A stretch of DNA of 64,000 nucleotides from Calendula officinalis (lineage: Eukaryota > Streptophyta > Magnoliopsida > Asterales > Asteraceae). The translations under genes and the position numbers were made by a program. This document shows, piece by piece, positions 46,624 to 57,207 of this stretch. The DNA lies in NCBI GenBank assembly GCA_963853835.1, contig OY970820.1, positions 24,183,873 to 24,247,872 on the forward strand, read 5' to 3'. The notes below the pieces were generated by a model. It did no database searches, was not told where the DNA came from, and saw only the letters and a program-made list of their open reading frames with translations. Numbering within the stretch: position 1 is the first letter of the stretch; every line of letters starts with the position of its first letter.

Positions 46624-46855
46624 ATGATCTAATCATTCTCCGAGCGCGGCCACGCATTTTAGTAGTCTTAATCGTCGAGCGGCCATGAAATATCTCTTCT
46701 AGTTAAAGAAGGTGCAAATTCCATCTTGACATTTGCGTTATCTTGCCCACAACTTCCGATGTCTTAGTCAAGTTCCTTATGATCACCCTTTTACGGTGTG
46801 ATGGTAGATAAATGCTAAAGATCAGAAGTCATCGTGTCTCAAACCAAAATGTCTC

Positions 46856-47731
46856 GGCCACCTTACTTACTTTTTGGGCATCTCAGTCAACCGAATACCC
46901 AAGGGAATGTTCTTATCTCAACAACAATATGCCGAATCTATACTAAAAAGAGCTAACATGGAAACTTGCAATGCTGTTACTACACCTGTTGATACAAACT
47001 CGAAACTAAGTGCAACCGATAGGGCCCTTTTATCCGATCCAACCACATATCGAAGTCTTACCGGGGCATTACAGTATTTGACTTTTACAAGACCCGATAT
47101 CTCCTACGCGGTTCAACAAATATGTTTATTCATGCATGCTCCACGAGAGCCCCATCTTAATGCTTTGAAAAGAATTTTGCGGTACATAAAGGGGACGTCT
47201 CAGTTGGGATTGCAACTCTATCCATCGAGTCCCGCTCAGTTGATCGCGTATACCGACGCATACTGGGGTGGGTGTCAAGACACCCGACGCTCCACATGGG
47301 GATATTTCGTATTTCTCGGTGATAACTTAATTTCCTGGTCTGCGAAACGCCAACCCACGTTATCCCGCTCCAGCGCTGAAGCCGAGTATCGTGGCTTCGC
47401 AAATGTAGTTGCCGAGTCATGTTGGTTACGTAATCTGTTACTCGAACTGCATGCTCCATTGCGACGCTTCACATTGGTCTATTGTGATAATATCTCCGCC
47501 GTTTATCTCTCCGGCAATCCGGTCCAACACCAGAGAACCAAGCACATCGAAATGGACATTCACTTTGTCCGCGAAAAAGTTGCGTTGGGCCACATTCGCG
47601 TTTTTCATGTTCCATCGGCTTACCAATATGCGGACATCTTCACCAAAGGTCTTCCATGTCAACTGTTCCTAGATTTTAGAGACAGCTTGAGCATTCGGTC
47701 CCCTCCGACTCAAACTACGGGGGGCTATTAA
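46856..47731 (+). pseudogene. Host Copia reverse transcriptase end and RNase H
   Basis: Similarity begins at GHL-YFLGISVNR, the late part of RT, so the YVDD region is missing. RNase H motifs follow: YTDAYWGG, SRSSAEAEYR, VYCDNISAVYL and ADIFTKGLP. The frame is open to its stop at 47731, beside the LTR. The domain alone cannot work without the lost RT and integrase. Confidence 0.88.
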
Positions 47732-47877
47732 CCGAATATTATATTTAGGAATGTATATATTGTATTTATTCCTTTTGATATATCTTTCCCTTATTTATAG
47801 GAAAGATTTGTATTGTAAACCTTATAAAGACCTTAGGAAATCAATAAAGGGAGGTCAAGGATTTACACAAAATCACA
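47726..47877 (+). repeat. 3' LTR of host Copia
   Basis: It starts TATTAACCG (5' copy TGTTAACCG) after the purine run GGGGGG at 47719-47724, and ends ATCACA. Confidence 0.85.
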
Positions 47878-47932
47878 CTTGCAGCTAGCACGAGTGGCGC
47901 TCAAAGCGGTGGTCATGGTGTTGTTGAACCCT
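47878..47932 (-). pseudogene. Sorbitol dehydrogenase pseudogene, upstream piece
   Basis: The minus strand reads GFNNTMTTALSATRA, the part just before the KVCLLG exon piece on the other side of the Copia. Similarity stops at 47932 where a CACTA-type end begins. Confidence 0.7.
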
Positions 47933-48300
47933 CACTACAATAAACAACTTAACAACCCCTATCCCGATCACGCGAAAAGAGGTTGTCGCGACTAATTAAC
48001 TTTCGTCACTATAGCCTATCCCGATTGCCGATATTGACACGTACTCGGTAAATTGTCGTCGCTACAGCTTTGTAGTATAAGGTAAAATTTTCGTCAGCAT
48101 AAATGTCGTCGTCATAGGTCCACCAACACCGATCACAACTATTCGCTATACAAGCCGTCATCAAAAAAAAATTCCTTCTAAAAGAAATGTTTTAATATAA
48201 TCTATACCGACGATATGTGGTCCCAATAAAGTCGTCGGATTGTTTTTCGGCAAAACTTGTACCGACCACATGGAGTCTGTACAAATGTTTTTGGAAACGT
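47933..48300. mobile_element. Possible CACTA transposon terminus
   Basis: CACTACAATAAAC starts exactly where dehydrogenase similarity ends. The next ~330 bp hold many short words such as GTCGTCG, CCGATCAC and CCGACGA in both orientations, like CACTA subterminal repeats. No partner terminus was found, and the LINE to the right may have cut it. Confidence 0.4.
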
Positions 48301-48375
48301 GAAATATATATAAAAAGAACCAACTTAGCAAGCAACTAAGAGGCAAGAGTACAAGAACATAGAATTACAAAAGAC

Positions 48376-51300
48376 TTATTTTAAAAAAGGAAAAATACAC
48401 CAATCCGTCCAATCACGTACTACCTTGCTCCTATGTTTCACCCACAAGAAAGAGGTGGTAATGATGTCTCCCGCAGTAATCGTATACGCCTTTCGAACTT
48501 TGTTGAAAACCACATCATTTCTTGCTTTCCAAATATGCCATAAGAAGCATTGAATTATTGTGTTCAACACCTCTTTCTCCTTGTTACTGTTTCCCTATCA
48601 TCCTGCGTATTCGATAAGTTCAGTGATCGAATTAAATGAAGGAAGTGTGATGTTGCACCATCTGAATATCCATGCAAGAGTTTGTGTTGCAAATGGGCAC
48701 CGAAGGAATAAGTGCTCCACTGATTCGCCATCTATATTGCATATTGGACAAGTAAGTGAACCAATATTTATACCTCTATTTTGTAGACTCCTAGCCACCG
48801 GGATACGATTCAAGCCTAGACGCCACGCGAAACACTTAACCTTCAACGGGGCATAACTTGACCAAGGCATATTTGTATATCCCATAGACGTGTATTTGTC
48901 TTCCAACCACCGTCTAATCTGGTGAACCATAAACGACCCATCAGTAGATATATTGCAATGAAGACGGTCAGCAGTGTCGTTAAGATTCAAGGAGCTGATG
49001 AGGTCCGTTAGCTCGAGAAGTTCGGCTGATGCGTCGGGAGAAAGTGTACCCCGAGACTAGTTCCAATTGGGACCATTTAGACCGATCCGATCACAAATGC
49101 GACATGATTTGATCGATTCCAAGGAGTATAAAGTGGGAAATCTAAGTTGAAGAGGTAAAGACCCCACCCATACATCCTTCTAGAATAAGAAGGTGTTCCC
49201 ATCACCAATTTTTAATGAGAAAACACCGGAAAAGTCAAAGCCTATTTTTTAATATCCACTTCCACTTTAGCAATATTATTCCATACACCAACCGAATTGT
49301 ACTTCACCATCCGATTAATAGGTTTTTTTTTCAGATTGTGGATTGCCATAATGACGTCCTTCCAAATGCTATTTTTTCCTTCACGAATTTTCCACCACCA
49401 CTTAAGCAATAAAGCATAGTTTGGGGCCCTCAAAGAACCGATACCAAGGCCACCGTTTTGTTTTGATGCCAAGACAGTGTTCCATGATACCCAATGTATT
49501 TTTTTTGTATCAACCAAGCCACCCCATAAAAATCTCCTCCAGATTTGTTCTAACTTTTCAAATATCCAAACGGGAGCTTTAAAAGTGAGAAGTAATAAAG
49601 TGGAAGGCTACTTAAGCCCGATTTCGTTAATGTGAGCCTACCACCAAAAGAAAAGTTATTGGTCTTCCATCCGGATAACTTAGCTTTGAACCGATCAATA
49701 ACCGGCGTCCAATTCTTCTTCAAATTCATGTTTACACCGACCGGGACATCAAGGTAGATGAAAGGGAGTGTACCTGGAATGCATCTAAGGATTGACGCCC
49801 ACGTGTTGAGCTCAACCGAAGAAATACCAAAACCGAAAACTTTTGATTTATGGAAATTAACTTGGAGACCGGATGAGGCATGAAAACAACGAAGAATATG
49901 AGCGAGATTTTCCATGTTGTTGATGGAGCCTTCTCCCACAAATATAGCATCATGCGCATAAAATAGGTGTGAGATGGACGGGCCTGAAGTACCAATCTTT
50001 TGACCGTGGAATAAATTCTTCTCGCATGCCGTTTTCATTGCAATGTTCAAGCCTTCCATGGCGATTATAAATAAGTAAGGAGACAAAGGATCGCCTTGTC
50101 TCACACCTTTAGATATATGGAATTCTTTTGTGGGCGAGCCGTTTATAAGAACTGATGCATAAGAAGATGACAGACACCCTTGAATCCAACGCCGCCGTTT
50201 TCCACTGAAGTTCATTTGTTCAAGAATAGAATCTAAATAGCCCCAATTTATGGAATTAAAGGCTTTTTCGAAGTCAACCTTGAACAAGAACATTTTTTAT
50301 TGGTTTTTTTTGCCCACGAACTTAATTCATTTATAACAAGTGGGCCCTCCAATATGTTTCTCCCGTTAATGTAAGCCGATTGCGTGTTATCCACCACATC
50401 ATCAATGACTGATTTTAACCTGAAAGATAAAGCCTTTGTAAGTATTTTATACATGCAGTTAATAAGAGATATCGGGCGATAATCAGCAAGGTTGACCGGG
50501 TCCTTTATTTTAGGCACGAGAGTAATAAACGAGGAGTTGCAGCCTCGAGCAATGACACCATGATCTTCAAACTGCCGCACAAATCCCATAATGTCGCCGA
50601 TAAGGTCATCAAAGTGGGTTTTGATGAATTTGAATGTGAATCCGTCGGCACCTGGTGCTTTCTCCCCTCCACAAGCCCATATAGCATTTTTTATTTCCGC
50701 TGCGGTGAATGCTATCTCAATACTTTCAGCCTGCAAATTAGACAATCTGGAAAACATATCGTTAGTAAACTTTGGCCTATTCGGCCATTTTTCAGTAAAT
50801 TTAGATGAGAAAAAACTGAATGCTTCGTCCTTGATCACGGAAGGATTAGTGGACCAGTTACCGTTAACCGACAAACCATGGATGCGATTATTCCTGTTTT
50901 TATTTTTGAGTGTCCCGTGAAAGAATGCAGTGTTCTCATTGCCGTCAACCGTCCATTTGATGTGAGCTTTTTGTTTCAAATCAAGCTTGTTATATCTTTC
51001 TAGTTCAATAAGCTTTAGTTTGCCCGCCCTTGCCTCATTTATCTCCAGGTCCGTTAAACATCTAGATTCCACCAGAAGATCAATTTCGGCCAATCACGAT
51101 TTAAGAACAGTAAGATCCTTGTTTTCTTTTGCATATTCAACACTTCTCCAGTTCCTGAATTCTTTTTTGATGTATTTGAGTTTAGCAGATAGGAATGCGT
51201 CAGGTGTACCAAAATCTTTAAAAGCAATGCAAGCGGACTTCACCAAATCTGAAAATACCGGCCTAAGCAACCAGGAATTGTAGAATCTGAAAGGAAGTGG

Positions 51301-52010
51301 ACCAAAATCGACCCTATTATGACATAAAGTAATGAGAGAGTGATCAGAGAACTCCATGGGTAGTGCAGTGACCGAGGAAGCCGGTTGAACGTTCATGAAG
51401 TTGCTACATACAAGGACCCTATCAAGTTTACTAAGTTTATGGAAATCCGGGCTCAGATACGTGAACCGGCGGCCACCCATGTTGAATTCTTTTAGATCGG
51501 CTGAATTAATGAAATTGTTAAAATCATTTGCTGAAGAGCGACAAAAGGCAGAGTTAATTCTCTCTTCAGGCCACCAAACAGTGTTAAAATCTCCAAATAC
51601 TACCCATATACCGTTTAGTGAATTTTTCAGTGTAAGTAATTCAATCCAAAGAAGTCATTTTTCAACAGTTGATTGTGGAGCGTATATGTTTACCAAAAAG
51701 GTTTGACCGACGAAACCCGACCACTGTCCACCAACTATTAGGTAAAAACGAGAGTTTTTGCAAAAGTTTTTATTGAATACATTAGAATCCCAGATGCTCA
51801 ATAACCCACCCGATCTACCTGTGGAATTGATTGCCTCAAAATTGAAATTGGAGTTACCCCAACACCCAGCTATATCAATATCGGCTGAATTGGACATATG
51901 CGTCTCCTGAAGTCCCACAAAATCATGTTGTTTTTCGATTTTAAATTTCTTACCCAGTCTACATTGTGAGATTCACTCACCCCCCTTATATTTAAAGATA
52001 GCAAGTTCAT
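48376..52010 (-). pseudogene. LINE 2 ORF2 (endonuclease and reverse transcriptase), broken
   Basis: Start read at 52010 (MNLLSLNIRGVSES). Endonuclease motifs: GLQETHMSN and VNIYAPQS (51655-51918), then FGDFN upstream of 51480, and MGGRRFTYLSPDFHKLSKLDR and SDHSLI (51094-51480). RT begins in the same frame (50248-51093; YRPISLINCMYKI, SAYINGRNILEG) and shifts frame near 50290 (49550-50293). The catalytic YADD reads Y-A-H-D at 49949-49960, so one metal-binding Asp is His. A further shift leads to 49242-49517, and the zf-RVT part lies at 48598-48990 (CPICNIDGESVEHLFLRC). The last 64 codons are at 48376-48570. Confidence 0.85.
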
Positions 52011-52087
52011 TGACGACCGTTGCAAGCACCATCACTAGAAAAAATCTCACGCAAAATTGGATCATTTTCATGAACCTGGAACCCAAT

Positions 52088-53237
52088 TTATGCCCCAACT
52101 ATAACTGCTTTACCAATCTCCAGGTTCAAAGAACCTGTTTGAGATGAGGTAAAGGAAGATGAAGGATTACCTGATGAAGGATTGCAGTTTAAATCGATAT
52201 TAGAAGATTGAAGCGGAGCCTGGACTATCACCGTAGGGTATTGCCTGATTGGAGAATATCTTCTTCTCTTCTTGGACGTATGAGCCCCAACTGATTGGGC
52301 CAAACCAAAAACAAACGGACTAGAATTGGTATTCAATAAATCAGGCCCCAACAGGAGCAGTGGAGGGAAATGGGCCGAAATTAAAGCAAGGCCCAATCGG
52401 AATAGAATTGCCCAACGTATCATTCTTAGAAACTGCCCCATTCCAATTAGTTCCATCAAGTGGAGTGTTGGACGGAGGACCCAGTTAATTGATGCAGTCA
52501 TGCTGGGGAGTTACAAGAGTCTCCTCGACTTCTGGATTGTTCCCATTGACGTTTTCCAAACCGTTATTCCTACTGACATCATTAAAAGCATTAAATGCAT
52601 CATCACCACGTGGACCGCCATCTGAACCGGCTATGTTGACGTCACCAGTCGCCGGAGCCACCGAGGATTCATCTTTTGTGTTACCTTCGTCCGGAGGGAT
52701 TTCACCATCTTCCAAAACATCCCACATGGAGTTCTTCTCCCAGGTTTCCAATATACCATCTTCATCATCTGAGGTACCCCCGAGATCATTGTTTTCAGAA
52801 TCATCCTCCAACTCACCCTCGGCACTAGGATGATGAGAAAAATATTGTAAGGATAAGGGATGCCAGTAATAAAATATTTCCGAGACTCCAATTTTAAAGT
52901 TGGTACCGCCATTAAGAATGGTAATCTCCTCGTCGATTCTAGAGATCGAAGAAGATAGTATGGCAACTTTTATATTTAAGACATTAGAAGATTCCCCCAT
53001 TCTGTCATTTATTTCCACCAGATTGCCAAATTTGTTGGCAATTTTTGTGATGTTATCTTCATCACGATAATGTAATGGAAGACCCACAATTCTTACCCAT
53101 GTAAGCCGCTGAAAGGGCGGGGGTAATGCTTCATTGCAATGCTTCATTGTAATGCTTCAGCCATTTGAACCACTTCATCCAGCATTCGGTATAAGCCAAG
53201 AATCCATTAGCGGAGGATGACATGCTAAATCGGAGCA
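52088..53237 (-). pseudogene. LINE 2 ORF1, C-terminal and middle part
   Basis: 52485-53147 contains WVRIVGLPLHYRDEDNI, typical of the DUF4283/zf-CCHC_4-type middle of plant LINE ORF1, followed by an acidic tail (DDEDGILETWE). A short direct duplication near 53135-53160 (repeated aatgaagcatt) breaks the frame. 52088-52501 may be the displaced C-terminus. The gene continues to 53237 and is cut by TR-GAG 2. Confidence 0.7.
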
Positions 53238-53242
53238 GTACG
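53238..53242. repeat. Target site duplication GTACG, left copy
   Basis: It matches 61759-61763 exactly. Removing the insert and one copy joins LINE 2 ORF1 in frame. Confidence 0.92.
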
Positions 53243-54690
53243 TGAAGGAATTATGTGCACAGTTAGTCAACCTATGATGATACATCCATGCCTACGAAAC
53301 ACTTAAGGGTCACACCGGTGAGTACATGTAATACGAGCAAGTTATGCAACGATACTACGAAGAGGAATGATTCATAATATTCATTATGAATCAGTTAAGT
53401 ATTAAGTTAAGTTTAACTTATTACTAGATTAGTTTAACTAACTAATTAATACAAGTAGTTGTACGTTTACTAGTTGAGTAAATATACAATGTGTTAATTA
53501 AAGGTTATCCATGATAATGATTTAAAGCTATTAAATCATATAGTAATTGGATAATATTATTGTATAAATTATACTTCCTCCGATTCAAAATAAGTGATAC
53601 ACTTGGGGTTTCACGGTTTTTGAGGCAAAAGATTATAATGATGGTTAAAGTAGATTAATTGGATGGTTAGTGGAGAATGAGTCCCATACCTTTTGAATAA
53701 AGTAAGGTTAATGATGTTTGAAAGTAAAAAGTAAGGGTAAAGGGGTAATTTCACTTTGTTAAAGTAGATAGTTAGTGGGTGTGGGTCCCATTTTTTATGC
53801 CAAATAAGGAAACTTTTCAAAGTGTATCACTTATTTTGAATCATCCCAAAAAGGAAAGTGTATCACTTATTTTGAATCGGAGGAAGTATAAAGGTTATTA
53901 TATAATTAACTATTAAAAGTATAAATACAAGTGTATAATTTCGTGTATATGGGTACCGAAATTAAAGTGTGTTAATACTAGACATTTGATAGTTAAGTGC
54001 AATAATAATAAACTAGTTAAACTATAAGGGATGGAATTGTTAAAAGGAACTTTAATTAAAGTTCTAATATTAATTAAACTAGAAGGGTTTTAAGCGTAAC
54101 TTATTTGTATATAAATAAGAGGCTTAGGGTAACCCTTATTCCCTTGATACACTTGGACGAAATCTCTCCTCCTCTCTTGGGAGATTTCGGCCGAACCCTA
54201 AGACACCACCACTTGGTGTTCTTCGTTATTCGTGTTCTTCGTTCGTTCTTCGTGTTCTTCGAGTTTCGAAGATCCAAGATCGTTGCAAGTGATCATCTAG
54301 AGGATCGTTCGTCGTGTTCATCATCAGTGGACTTATCTTAAGCATTAACCTAAGGTATGATTCATGGAACACTCCTTCTTCCTCTCCTCTTGTTCGAAGT
54401 CGAACCAAGAACCCTAGGGTTCTTGGTAGTAGTCGACGAACACACAAGTATGTGTGTGTTCGAGTTATTCGTACAAGGTTTCTTTCTTGTTAACCTAATC
54501 TAGTTCTCCAACATCCCAATCCTTTAGGGTTTAAGGATTAGGTTTAATCCCATATCTGCATTTAGGGATTAAATCAGCTAGTTGGTTTTAACCGGTCAAG
54601 AACAAGTTCATGTTCTTGGTCAGTATGGTCGAACCAAGTAAACTAGGTGGTTGACCCAAGTGGTCGATCAATGTACAATGAAACCCTACA
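53243..54690 (+). repeat. 5' LTR of TR-GAG 2
   Basis: Begins TGAAGGAATTATG, ends CCCTACA. Collinear with 60635-61758 except for the MITE and a total of about 9 bp in two small indels. Confidence 0.92.
53574..53886. mobile_element. Stowaway-like MITE inside the LTR
   Basis: Terminal inverted repeats begin CTTCCTCCGATTCAAAATAA and the right end is their reverse complement. TA dinucleotides flank both sides (53572-53573, 53887-53888), as expected for Tc1/mariner-type Stowaway elements. The other LTR has an empty site near 60963. The right terminus is preceded by a direct repeat of itself (from about 53819 and 53857). The 69-codon ORF inside is not a gene. Confidence 0.88.
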
Positions 54691-54691
54691 G

Positions 54692-54703
54692 TGGTATCAG
54701 AGC
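54692..54703 (+). other. Primer binding site of TR-GAG 2
   Basis: TGGTATCAGAGC, one base after the LTR. Confidence 0.93.
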
Positions 54704-56719
54704 CTGGTTTAGAGATCTAGACTAGATTAACAAAGATTGTTTGTTTACTTTAATTTTAAGTTTTTTTTGTCTCAAGCTTTCTTCTTCTTCTTCATATTTT
54801 CGGAAAAAGGAAAGAAACCCTAGGACCAAGAACATTAAACTAGTCTAAGTTTAATTGGTCAAGAAGGTTTCTAGAAAAACCCTAGCAATTTTCGAAAATA
54901 CATAGAAAGAACCCTAAGATCAAGTATATTAAACAAGATATGTTTAATTGATCAAAAGGATTCTTTCCATAATCCCTTAAAATTTCGTGACCAAGGAAAA
55001 CCATAGGATCAAGTATGTTAAACAAGATTTGTTTAATTGATCAAAAGGATTCTTTCCTAATCCCTTAGGATTCTCGAAAATCTAGAGGTTACTTGGACAC
55101 CAAGTTTATTAAACTAGCTTAGTTTAATTGGTGGAAAAGTTTCCTAGGCTTAAGAATTTCGAAACCCCAAAGAACCCTAGAACATTAAACTAGTTAAGTT
55201 TAATAGTTTAAAAGTATTAATTAGGATAATAATCTAAAAACCTAGTTAATTAGACAAGTTTATGTCTAATAGGTTTAATTATTATTTTGATAAATTTATT
55301 AAAGCTAGTTCTTTAAACCTAAAAATTTAGACAAAGTTTTATCGTCTATAAGGTTTAAATTAAAAAAAAGTTTAAATGAATTTAATAAAAGTTATAATCT
55401 ATCTTAGAATTTAAACAAAGTTTATTGTTTAAAAGGATTGATTAAAATTAATCTTTTAACTAAAATATGTCTTTGATCAAGAAAGTCAAACCCTAGTTTT
55501 GATTGGTCAAAAACAAGATTAGGGTTCATCTAAATTAATTTAGGGAATTGATAAAGAGGATGTTAATTTTTAAGTTCTAAAATTAACAAGATGTATTTAA
55601 TTATTTATATATATGTATTTAATTTTTCGGAATTTTTAATAATTAGGTAAAATTGTATTTTAAAAGATATAATAAGTTTATACGTATTTTAATTAGTTTA
55701 AGTTAAAATACATATGTATAAACTAGACGTAATATTCTTATTAGAATGTTACAAGTTTATTATAAAATATACATATATACGAATACATTAAAATACAAGA
55801 TAAAATGGAACAATTAAAAAGGGTAATGTTATTTTGATCTTTAAAGATAATATTATAATTAGTTATTGTATAAGTTATAATATAATTAAAACTAGAAAGT
55901 ACAAAGTTATGATTTCATTATAACTAGAAATTGTACAAGTTGAAAATATATGATTAACTAGAAATATACAAAGTTATATATATTAAGATGTATAAAGTTA
56001 TAAGTTATTATAACTATATAATTATACAAGTATAATATAAGTATTTTACAAGTCATGTAATATACTAGATTAATGATCAAGTGTAAAAACAATAAGAACC
56101 TATATTTAACTAGTTCAAGTTAAATATAAGAAAGGTTTAAACAAACTAAGAATTATTATATATAGTCTTTATATAATAAGTTTATTAGTTTCACCAAGTA
56201 TAAACCGGTGATTGTGTCAGCTTAAGTTTCATCATGGTTGTTGAAGCTAGTGGGAGCTACACAAGAAAATCACAAAGTTTGTAAGTGTGTCGTTAAGACA
56301 TAAGTTTTGGTCGAATCTAATAAGTCATAAGAAATGTTTGATTTCATTATAAGACATATGAAAAACTAGATGTGTTAAACTAGGTTTATGTTTCAAGTTC
56401 ATGAATCATAAAAGAATTTAAAAGTTCAACGTAAGTTCATAAGTTTTTCAAGTAAGATAAAACAAGTAAGTTTTATTCTAGATAAGATTTTTCACAAAAT
56501 CTAGTAAAACGTTTTGTACACCTCGTTTTAGGTATGCATGTAAAATCGTACAAATTCTTGAAACTATAAGTTTTAAAGAATAGTTCTTATGTTTTAAAAA
56601 AGGTGTCTTGTAGAACTCTTCAATTCACAAGTCACACATTTTAAACAAGGATTAAGATTGGAATAAAAGTTTAAGTTTAGTTTAAGAATTAAACAAACCC
56701 AACAAAATCTTAGATCTAA

Positions 56720-57125
56720 GTACTATCCACCTAATGGAACACCTCACTTGTTAAACGTTATTCATATTGTAAGGATAAAGAACCTTAGATATGGATTCAA
56801 ATCATTGCGAGTGTTAGGGTGCGTAAGGTTCTGTGATAATCGGGAGTCCCGGCGCAGAGCATCACACTGTCTTAGATGGTCTGATCTACTTTGGTGATAA
56901 TCGGGAGTCCCGGCCCAAAAAGTAATTGAGTAGAATAAACATACTAGACTTTATTACTAACTTAGAAATGTACAATTAGATTGTACAAAGTTGTAATAAG
57001 TTATAAGTCTAAAGATTCTACGACCCCTAGGAATCGTATCAAGTCTTGATACGATCGGTAAGGATGTTACCTACCAGAAATAGCATGTCTCGTCGGGAAG
57101 TGCCCAAACCTTGCGGCGAGAATGT
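56720..57125 (+). promoter_or_regulatory. Conserved structured leader of TR-GAG 2
   Basis: P1 at 56829-56859 (CTGTG / CGCAG), a second P1-type hairpin at 56890-56920 (TTTGG / CCAAA) with the same GATAATCGGGAGTCCCGGC apex, P2 at 57035-57053 (CGTATCAAG / CTTGATACG), P3 at 57057-57071 and P4 at 57089-57120 (CTCGTCG / CGGCGAG). TR-GAG 1 lacks the second P1-type hairpin; the nested Copia has it. Confidence 0.65.
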
Positions 57126-57207
57126 GATAAATATTAATTATGGGTTTATAATATATTTTAGAGAATGTTTATTGATGATTACTAATTAAACTGGGTTTGA
57201 TTTGTAG

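Larger units (their letters stand above)
44973..46854. repeat. Tandem unit C, partial
   Basis: It holds the host Copia protease fragment (44973-45699, +), the nested LTR (45700-46362, -) and about 490 bp of the nested 3' internal region (46363-46854). Unlike units A and B it keeps 46358-46673, so it is the undeleted form here. It ends where host RT sequence starts. Confidence 0.88.
31112..47877 (+). mobile_element. Ty1/copia retrotransposon interrupted by a tandem array
   Basis: Short LTRs (145 and 152 bp) flank it. Gag and protease/pre-integrase are at 31532-33130, and the RT end plus RNase H at 46856-47731, all on the plus strand. The integrase core and first half of RT are missing. Between the parts lies the 6.28-kb repeat array (32404-46854) with a second Copia in minus orientation. 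The element inserted into the sorbitol dehydrogenase pseudogene. One LTR starts TA instead of TG and the other ends TA instead of CA. Confidence 0.87.
48300..53237 (-). mobile_element. Second L1-type LINE, decayed and split
   Basis: Same ORF1-ORF2 plan as the first LINE but a different subfamily. The 5' part of ORF1 continues at 61764-61857, beyond the TR-GAG 2 inserted at 53243-61758. No clear A-tail is visible at the 3' end, so the left boundary is approximate. Confidence 0.82.

Noticed and set aside
32404..46854. Long direct repeats considered as a gene cluster or CRISPR-like array
   Set aside because: The units are kilobases long and made of retrotransposon pieces; there are no short repeats with unique spacers.
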